Shown: positions 49,979-64,000 of the stretch, one piece after another
Layout: every line of letters begins with the position of its first letter
Numbering within the stretch: the first letter of the stretch is position 1
Program-made: the position numbers and the translations under genes
Origin: Dryas octopetala
Taxonomy: Eukaryota > Streptophyta > Magnoliopsida > Rosales > Rosaceae
Direction: 5' to 3'
NCBI GenBank assembly: GCA_963921425.1
Contig: OY992836.1
Location: forward strand, 22,113,889 to 22,177,888
Length of the DNA stretch: 64,000 nt
The notes under the pieces: generated by a model
What the model saw: only the letters and a program-made list of their open reading frames with translations
What the model was told of the DNA's origin: nothing
Database searches by the model: none

Positions 49979-52900
49979 TTATGCTTCAGAGAGATCTACA
50001 TTCTCATTGACTGGAACTGTTGATTCAGGGGATGAATCTTGGATACCTTCAGTATCAGACGGTTGAGATTCATGCTTTGCAGCAGCCTGCAACACCCGGT
50101 TTTTAACATCTGAGGATGAAGGAGATGTTGGTAATCCGATGCCATTTGATTCCAATTTTCCAGCAGCCCAAGAAAATGCCTGAGCTCCAAGTCCAACAGG
50201 AGCAAGCAGCAGCCTTCAAGGAACATAGAGACCACAATCAGACAGCATTTAGTCAACACAATATATGTTATGGAGTGTTTTCCTATTGACATGACTCCAA
50301 CAGCACTGTTAAAGACGCGATCTAGTGTTAAGAGGATCTAGTCACATTATTCTTCAGGCTGCCAAGACAGACTTTAGAATGCATCAATCCTGACTTTTTT
50401 GCCACTTTAAGCATGTTGGTTCAACACAAGGCAAAGGATCTATAGTGCACACTGAAGATCCATGGACCATTTAATCATTAGCAAAATTATTATGATATGA
50501 AAATTGGCATGTGAATATTAGCCTCACGACATACACTCTTAATAGATATTTGAAAGTTATCTGATACACAAGCAAACAGGTACCCAATTAAAATGCATTA
50601 GTTGATCCTTTCTCCAACATGATTTCATATAGGCCCTTATGTAATTTGTTTTACCTCACATCTTTCTTAAAATCTTCAGCGTCCTCATAAGATGCCACCC
50701 GCCGATAAATGGTCTGGTGGAATCAATTAAAAGAGCAATGAGAAAGGGTGAAAAGAGCAACGAGAAAGGGGGAGAACCAATAGTATATGAATTTTTTAGC
50801 GCAAGTATAATAGTGAGAAAGGAGAAACATGTCCAAAATTTGATTCAACATAAGCTGAGATATAGAAGTAAATACTTTGACTAAAGTACTCATTCCAGGA
50901 AGATTATAATACCTGACCAAGGCCAACGACGCCAATCAGTTGTAATGTCTTCTCCCACTCTGAAATATAATGAATCAGCTTAATTAGAAAAGGAGAGAGG
51001 GAAACCCAAAGAAAATCAGATTGATCATATTAATAGAAGCAAATCCTCTAATGGAAAGATAATGTCATAAATAATATAATCCAAAGCCTTAAAAAATTAA
51101 TGAGTGCATGTCCAATATGGTATATCTTACAAATGAAAGTTCACTTACAATATATTCAAATCAATAATCAACCTCATCATAATGAAAACTTTAAGGAACA
51201 TATACTCACCTAGTAGTGCATACAACGCCGCAATCAAACCCTGTACAGTAGTTGCATAAATCAGTGAAGAATGCACTTGAAATTGCATAGGAAATAACAT
51301 AGGAAAAAAGTTCCAATTTGGTAATAACAAAAGATGGTTCAATATAAAGTAAAAATTAATGTGCATGGCTCATTTAGTCTTAGTAGACCACGCAGTAAAG
51401 ACTGTAAGCGTCGTATAGAACAAGAGATCAAATAGCCATAACCCTCTACGGAATCCCACGTTCTGCCTTAGAGGCATCGTGGATGGACACTTGAAACAAG
51501 GGTTTTAATGTGCAAATCAGGTGCGTGTCATGAGAAAAAATAATACTCATCACATTCAATCTATCCCAATGTGTTTAATATATCATTCTGAAGATAATTT
51601 GTATCAAAGTATTAGCACAACGAAATTGATGTTGAGTAAGTTGGAATAACTAATTAAGGTATCATACAAGCAATTCATCTTACCACACCATACCCAAGAA
51701 CTTGCACCGGAGAAGGACTGACATCTTCCAGAATTGCCTCAGCTTCCTGAAATGATACAATTTTGCAATTGTACTAAGTGAAAAGCTCAAATATGCTATT
51801 ATGAAAAGAAAAATATGGGACATAAAAGGGTGAAAAATAAACAACATGTCAACATTAGTTTCTATATATTTACTAGACACCATGACATATTGACATGAAT
51901 GATACACATCTCTTTGTGTGGAATGCAGTTGCATCCTGTCCATGATTATTGCCCAAATATCGTATTCACCTTTTTTTTTTTTTTTTTTTTAATGTTTGTC
52001 CACATTCTATTTATAAAAGTAAAACCTAATTAGAGTTGTTTGCAAGATAGTCACCACAATACAACAATGTTGTTAAGAAAAAAACAGTAATCACATTGGT
52101 TGGTGTGAAGGAAAATAAGTTCCACCACCAAACAAAATATTATCATCTCTTAAGACATTTGTTAGTGTTATAAACCACTGGACGGCAGAAGTTTAAGTTG
52201 TTAGGGAAAAGGCAACAAATATGTATCAAGCTAACACCCTCCCCATCCTACACATGGAGAGGCGGACAAATGCTGGGAGAGAAAAACATACGGGTGCAGC
52301 TTCACCCTACACCAGACAAACTAACAAAGAATTGGGAAATAGAGATTAGAGGTTTCGAACTCAGGACCTCCTACAACCAGAGCTTTGATACCATGTTAAA
52401 CACCCATTGGATCCCAAAAACTTAAGTTTTTAAAGAAAACAATGTATATCAATCTAAATTAGAACTTACAAGAATAAACAGCACCAAAGTGATAAATACC
52501 TCATTGAGTATGGTAAGTGTTGTCTGAGGTTTGAGTTCCTTAATACGAAGACCATGTTTCACCCAAGACCGAAAGCCACCTTGAACCAAGTAAGGTTTCT
52601 GTCATTTAAAAGACCATCAGGTTATTAGTATCCAGAATACCAAAATGTTATCTTGCATTTGAGTGGTTCTCTTAGGATTTGGGACATACCATTTTCCATA
52701 AGAAAAGTAGTAACAATTTTAAGTAATTAGATAATTTTAAGTAATGAGAATATGGATCTTTATCTCTTATTACATAGTTTAGAATCATAATTTACAAACC
52801 AGTTACTAATCATCCAGATTTTACAAATCATCTTATTGAATAGGTCATTGAAAAAATAGGGTTTTCATTTTATAGCAAAACCATCCAGACAATAGTGCTT

Positions 52901-53145
52901 CCCATGTCCAATTGCAGGTCATGCACTAAATCAACTATAGATACGAGATCAATAATGCCTGTGATATGTAGCATTAAAAATTTGAATATTACAATGAAGT
53001 AACAGCCATAAGTTTAATTATATATAATGATCCCCACCCTACCAGTAATGACTAAAAGAGAGATTGTATCATTAGAATATATATCATGCACCTTAAGTGC
53101 TAAAGGATGGTATGATATAGACAATGAGATTGGTACTTTACCAAT

Positions 53146-53203
<58 letters not shown>

Positions 53204-56200
53204 TAGGGGAAGGTTAGAGTGACAACATAAGATGTTAGTTTTAACTTCAAAAAACTAGATGGAATTCTAGTGATTTGCTTAAGAATCTCATCTCCATCAA
53301 TGACAATGCTGTTTACCTTAAGCCCCAGCTTTCTCAAGGATCTTGCAATTCCTTTGGAACGAGTACCATCAGCATCCATAATTATGACCTTGGACCTGTC
53401 CTACACAGAGCAGAAAACAATATAAACCTCATTATTCATTACTGAAGCCAGATGCTAATCAGGGAAAATCAGAAGATAGTGCATTATATAGAAACCCTGA
53501 AGAACCATTATTCATCACGAAATCACCATAATATATAGTTTTAGGCATCGGATCCTTAGATTTGAAAGTTTTGAGGCATATACATGCCCCATTCAAGTCC
53601 TTGGACAATTTTATAACAAACCTAAAGTCACCAAGTCAGTGCTAAAAACTTGAATTTGAATAAGCTTATCATTAGCATTTTCTTTCTAAATAGTGATTGA
53701 TATTCTAGAGAACGAGAAGATCTGAAAGATACTTTCAGGACTTCTTGGTGATCAAATATGGTTCTACTGCTGAAGTACAGAGAGTTTCTAGGTCCCAGTC
53801 CAGGATCTTTTATGAACTTTTGGTAAGCTTTTCCCTTAAGAACTTTTAGATTGGTATGATTTTAAGCTATCTAAAAGCCTGAAAATACTTACCTGAACAA
53901 TCTTTAAGTTCCGAATAACAGCAGCAGTTAAGGTGTCATCAAGATCTCTTCCACTCTTCAACAACTTCCATACAGGGCCATTAACCTGAAAATTCATTAA
54001 ACATATTTTAACACAAAATTGCATAAGTGTATGGAGCTAAGCTCCAGTAGTACATCATTACTATTGTTTTAGCATAACCCCGAGTCAATATTTTTGACTT
54101 CTTTTACCACAGCAAATTTATAATACAATTATGTAATCATATCTTCAAATAGCATCCTAGTAATAAGCCAACCTCAGGTAGAGTCACACTTGCATATCGA
54201 AAGCGAGCTGCTCGTCGAAGGTCAGGAATACCTTCTGTTTCTCTCAGAACCTTCACAAAGGAAATGCCCAGAACCAAAGATCATTGGCAGATTTGAGAAG
54301 TGAAAACTTAGAATGAATACATAATATATATATATATATTATATCTTATAAAGAAAATACTTTAAGCTTTGGGTGAGAAGATTTTATAACACTATCAGCT
54401 CGACAAAATATAAAGGCCAATAAATATACAATATCTTGCCTCAGGTCGGACATCAATGAGTACAGCATTCTCCTTCCCTGTCAAGAGCTCCAATGTCGAT
54501 TGAGGAGACAAATCTCCAGAGTAACCACTGTATGTCCCCACCAAATAAATGACCCTGCAGCATATCTGATAAGAAATATAAATTTCTCACACGACAGGAT
54601 ATATATTCGTTTATGTATAAATAAAAAGGAAAAACAATCTTCGTAAGAAAAAAAGGATATCCATACCATAAAGTGGCTGAGGTGCCAAGGAATAGAACAA
54701 ATGGAATGATTGGATCATTTGGATCCAAGCCAAGATTTTCCTCCAGCCCCTTGATAGAAATATAAACCTGTTTTCAACACATTTAGATTCAGCTTACCTA
54801 ATACTATTCAGAAAACTGTCATTGTAACAATAGCAAACTCAGCATATGCATGATCGAATAGATAATTTAACCTGGGAATGGAAATTTTACTTTCTAACAT
54901 AATTTGTCAACAGAATATACAGGACCACTATTACAAAAGTGGGGCTGATGGCTTGACAATAAATCATTCATCCAAGAATACGTAACCAGTTTGAAACTTA
55001 GGAGATATTATCAATTACTAAGAATAACTGAGGACACCACTACCATTTTTTTTCTTCTGAAGCTTATCTTTCAACCTTTAAAAATAAAAGAGATTCACTT
55101 AGAGGACCAACTTTGAATCATCCACAAGCATTAAGCCATGAAAGGGAAGTGTATACCAAAGCGTGATAATACCTGTTGAAAAGTAGTCTTGGCAGGCCCC
55201 AAGAACTCTGCTGCTCTCTTTTCAGACAAATTTAGTGCATCACTGATGTCGGGGGGAAGAAAATCCTTGGCAGACTGGTAAGAATTAACAACAAAGGAAG
55301 CCCCATTTGTTAGAGAATCCTCCACCACAACAATCGTGTGTCTCAAAACATCAACAGCAACAACAGTTCCTTTACTTGTGGCTTCCTTAAGATCACTTGA
55401 AAAGTTTGTCATTTTACTACCACCTAATTGTCCTGTTTTTTCAACAACTGAAAACATTCTGCCAACAGCATTATCCACTGCTTCATTAGCACTTTTAACG
55501 ACAGATGATATTGACGAAGTGATAGTATCTACGGAGCTTTTCACAGCATTTTCTCCCTTATCTACTGAAGCACTGATAGACTTACTAACCCCATCAATAA
55601 AATCCTCAATACTAGTTTTAACACTGGATAATGAATCACTATCCATGTCAAGGGAATCAGATACAGAGGTGGAATTCTCTTGTGTTATATCAGTAGCTGA
55701 TATGGTTTCAGGTTGTGTAGGTCCTAATAAAATACTTGCATTCTCAGTTGACTGATCGGTAAAGTCCATGAGTCCCTCATCCGTGGCCAATAGGCTAGAT
55801 TCGCCAGAACTTTCTACATATTTCAGTTCCACCCTTCCCAATGGCTGCTGTTTATATACAGTTCCATTAGAACTCCACATATCTGAATACTTGCAATTAA
55901 TATAGTCTGATTCATTTGAGCAGGAACTCCTCTTAACAAAATCCATGGAGAACGATTGTTCTGTGCTTTTCACAAAGTTAGAGTAGAAACATTTTGTAGC
56001 ATGTGCTTTAAAGGAATTTCTTTGAAAATGCATTGCATTTGACAAGCCCAGAAAGCTCCTGTATTCCACAATATATCTGGCCTCAAAATCCCTCTGGAGG
56101 GAAACAGAATGCAATCCTCCATGTAAGGAAATCTGTAAGATCCATCATATACATGTAAATTTGAAAGAAAACAACTGCAACTGACTAATCGATATGTATG

Positions 56201-56621
56201 GAGGTAGCTAGACGTTTTCAATCTTCAAACGGTTTTTATTTGCATTAGTTATTTATGTCCAATGAATAACACCCAATTTCAATTGGTAAAACTCACACAG
56301 ACTTTTGTTTTTTGTTTTTTTTCCAAAAAATCGCACTGGTTCATTGAGTATAAGTTTTAAATTCATACAACTTGGATGAACAATTAGCAACTTTATAAAT
56401 TGCTCAGACTTCATAAGACCAATAGAAACTCGGTTATTCAGACTTCAATGTCTTGAACCATTGGCCCTTTAAAGGTTGCTTTGCATATAAATTACATATT
56501 AAAAGCAAAATCACATAGAAGGATCACTATTAAGCATGTAAGATCTCACCTGAGAATGAGAAGAACAGCTTGAGGTGGCTGAGCAAACAGGCAACATTGT
56601 CATGTCAACAATAGCAAGCAT
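49979..56621 (-). CDS. Plastid rhodanese-like domain membrane protein (At3g59780 type), 678 aa
   Basis: Thirteen exons: 56550-56621, 55173-56132, 54667-54767, 54440-54554, 54173-54250, 53893-53985, 53317-53400, 52500-52598, 51684-51746, 51210-51240, 50913-50959, 50655-50713 and 49979-50213. They total 2,037 bases and all phases close. The long exon 2 encodes a Ser-rich, coiled, low-complexity region (SVDKGENAVKSSVDTITSSI). A hydrophobic segment near 364-385 follows (FVLFLGTSATLWVIYLV), then a rhodanese domain (about 395-520). At the active-site loop the sequence is MDADGTRS, so Asp482 replaces the catalytic Cys: the domain is probably non-enzymatic. A second membrane region (GLIAALYALLGEWEK) lies downstream. 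The overall plan resembles thylakoid proteins such as CAS and TROL. Intron 4 has a GC donor. Confidence 0.92.
52165..52431 (-). mobile_element. TRIM-like miniature retroelement in an intron of the rhodanese-like gene
   Basis: Read on the minus strand, an imperfect terminal repeat ending …GTTTAACA is followed directly by TGGTATCAAAGC, a near match to the initiator-Met tRNA primer site. About 180 bp of non-coding interior follows (with GAGTTCGAAACCTC), then a second diverged copy of the terminal repeat at 52165-52202. LTR-primer site-short interior-LTR with no coding capacity is the structure of a TRIM element. The B-box-like GTTCGAAACC leaves a SINE-like origin open. Confidence 0.6.
53149..53200. 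repeat. (AG)26 microsatellite
   Basis: A perfect 52-bp AG run in the intron between rhodanese-gene exons 7 and 8. It is likely length-polymorphic. Confidence 0.97.
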
Positions 56622-58626
56622 TGAGGCTTCACAGCACTGTCATCCTCTGCTCAAATACACACAAATGTACACGAAACTCAGTAAAGACATACATCAAACT
56701 TCTTCAAATTGGATAATACACAGCCAACCAAAACTCAATTATCCAATAACAAATACTGTCAACTTCTACCAATACTTAACTATAATAACCCAACCTATAC
56801 AAATTTAAGACGCTAAGATCTATCAAATGGGATTTTATTCAACAAGTTGTGAACCATTGCATCAAATGGGAGCTTTTCAAAAGGAAATTAGTACTGTAGC
56901 TTCTTCTTACTTGAGATTTACAACAATCTGAAAATGGGTTTTTGGTTTTGTCTTATAATTGTCGAATGAAAAAATATAGATATATGATGATATGACGAGG
57001 AAAATCGTGTGGCTTATTGAATCCGTTAGCTTGATCTCGTTTGGTGCTTTAGGCTCTCCTTTGCCTATCGTTTTTTTCTGTGGGGACGTGCTTGTATTTG
57101 ACAAACTTGGATTCTTGAGGGGTTTTTGGCGCAATGTCCCTGTACTTTTTTGTATTTTTATCCATGCCCCGCAAGTTTTGCATTTCATTTTAATGTCATT
57201 ATTTTTCTGAAATTTACATTTTTGGCATTTCTAAGCACAAATAAAAAAATAGTTAGGTCATTTTTCGTTTTTCCATTATTACTTACAAAGTTACAATCCA
57301 TAATTATGTCAAAAAATAGGCATTTATATGTCTTTTATATGGTATTTTTGAAATGCTAATACACAAGTACACAACTACAACAAAATAATACACACAATGA
57401 CACAAGTCTACAAAAAAAATTATCAAAAATTAAAAAAAATATGATGATTACATTTACAACCACCTTTGAAGGCTCAATATTAGGGGTTTGAATGCTTATT
57501 TATAATGTGAAACATGTTGATTTAATTATAAAAAGTGAGTTTATTTATCATTTAAAAATGTACATTGTGTGTACTCGGACTAGTTATAATTGAAGTTTTT
57601 CTATTATAATTAGGACTTTTGAATGAAATTTTTTTCCTTGCACAATAACTTTGTTTTTTATTTTTTTCTTTAAAAATAAGAATTTTAAAGGGATAAGAAA
57701 ATAAGGTAAATAGAAAAAATACTTATCATACAAAAATAGGTTAATTCCATATATCACCCTAAACTATACTATATTTGACATTTTGTCTCCCAAAATAAAA
57801 TTTTTTACACTTTACTCAAAAACCTTTAAAAAACAAATTTTATCTCTTAATTTTGCACACATGGTGCTATGTGGCTCAAAGGACTTTTTCATATTAATCA
57901 TCAATTGAAGTAAAAAAATAACGGACAAATTGATTTTGTCATGATTTGGAGGTAAAGTGTTTAATGAGATTGAGTTTTGAGAGTTATAAAAATTTTTAAT
58001 TTAGAGAGCAAAGTGTCAAACATGGCTTAGTTTGGAGGTGATATATGTAATTAGCCCCCAAAAAAAAAATTTCTTAATTTTCCTTTTCTACTAATAGATG
58101 GGTGAATTATTGGACAAATAAAGAGAGAAAACAATCCATATCGGTCCACTTGTAAGTTTTAACGTTGAGAGTTCAAACAACTGAAGTGTTGGACCGAAAT
58201 AAATCATGTTGGACCGAAATAAATCATGAGTCTGAACTCTGAAGATCAAAGAAATAAAAAAAAATACGATTTATCTCTTATTATCTCAGCAAAAAACAGG
58301 GGATTAGTAATAAAAAAAAGTTGTGTATTTATTACTGATCAGTAAAGTCGTATACGTTGATTTAAGAAAAAACAAAAAAAAAATCCTCTTCTTTCTCCAA
58401 CACGAAAGGAAAAGTCTTACCGTTGTTTTATCTTACTGTCATTTCTTTCTTCTGAGGCCATTTTGCAATACAAGAGAAGTGGTGAGTTTTGCAGAGTGGG
58501 CCGCATCCATTTAACGCTCTCGGCTCTCTGCTCTCTGATGTGCCAATTCTGCGGTGCGTTCAATAATCAGTTTTCTCTCCATCAGATCGAACTCCTCGAA
58601 AATCGTGCAGTAACAAAAGAGATCGC
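56622..58626. other. Divergent intergenic region between the rhodanese-like gene and SAC9
   Basis: It holds two promoters. The minus-strand 5' UTR of the rhodanese-like gene probably includes 56822-57210. The SAC9 5' UTR occupies roughly 58400-58626. A 320-bp inverted-repeat element lies at 57739-58058. No other gene is seen. Confidence 0.55.
57739..58058. mobile_element. MITE-like element of about 320 bp with roughly 50-bp imperfect inverted ends
   Basis: The left end GGTTAATTCCATATATCACC…ATTTGACATTTTGTCTC pairs with the reverse complement of the right end, GGCTAATTACATATATCACC…TTTGACACTTTGCTCTC. There is no coding capacity. A target duplication is not obvious because both flanks are A-rich. 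Confidence 0.65.

Positions 58627-64000
<5,374 letters not shown>

Noticed and set aside
55336-55755. 139-codon plus-strand frame opposite the rhodanese-like exon 2
   Set aside because: Exact antisense of a Ser/Thr-rich coding exon; codon bias produces the open frame.

Overview
This is a window of nuclear DNA from a flowering plant, most likely a woody rosid eudicot. It has AT-rich intergenic and intronic DNA, GT-AG introns, plastid transit peptides, plant-only gene families, a Ty1/copia element and hAT/MITE-type repeats. The species cannot be fixed from sequence alone. I rebuilt eleven protein-coding genes exon by exon by following reading phase across splice sites. Nine are complete, or nearly so, and two run off the window edges.

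Layout, left to right: (1) 76-2723 minus, a PDE327-like plastid FAD oxidoreductase, cut by the left edge; (2) 3180-4311 minus, a 101-aa ubiquitin-like/Elongin-B-like protein; (3) 5341-8192, AT-rich DNA with a clean 691-bp hAT-type MITE (12-bp terminal inverted repeats, 8-bp target duplication); (4) 8193-10646 plus, a myristoylatable calcineurin-B-like EF-hand protein; (5) 13261-14845 plus, a myosin-binding (GTD-binding/DUF593) protein; (6) 17843-20900 minus, an LRR receptor kinase of the At2g24130 type; (7) 22981-36034 plus, the 19-exon plastid phage-type RNA polymerase RpoTp; (8) 36967-39702 minus, the PPR protein BFA2; (9) 40376-42194 minus, a short MAT1-like CAK/TFIIH subunit; (10) 44196-48709 minus, serine carboxypeptidase SCPL29; (11) 49979-56621 minus, a plastid rhodanese-like membrane protein; (12) 58627-64000 plus, SAC9, a SAC phosphoinositide phosphatase with an internal WW domain, cut by the right edge.

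The most striking feature is in intron 11 of RpoTp. A 3,475-bp copia-type LTR retrotransposon sits there with 678-bp LTRs that differ, by eye, at one base, and with a perfect 5-bp target duplication. It keeps gag and the protease motif but lacks integrase, most of reverse transcriptase and RNase H. It is therefore a very young insertion of a non-autonomous element, lying in the sense orientation of an essential-type plastid transcription gene. A 65-bp tRNA-half-like insertion with a 13-bp target duplication lies 250 bp downstream in the same intron.

Many of the genes serve the chloroplast (PDE327-like, RpoTp, BFA2, rhodanese-like). No operon-like system is expected in such DNA. From memory, several neighbours are also neighbours in Arabidopsis (At2g24120/24130; At4g30810/30820/30825; At3g59770/59780; At5g57830/57860), which suggests an ancestral gene order that was scattered in Arabidopsis. 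I found no convincing evidence of an undescribed multi-gene system. The novel-looking signals are the young defective retroelement, the degraded TRIM-like and MITE families, a GC-AG intron, an inactive-looking rhodanese and the RING-less MAT1.
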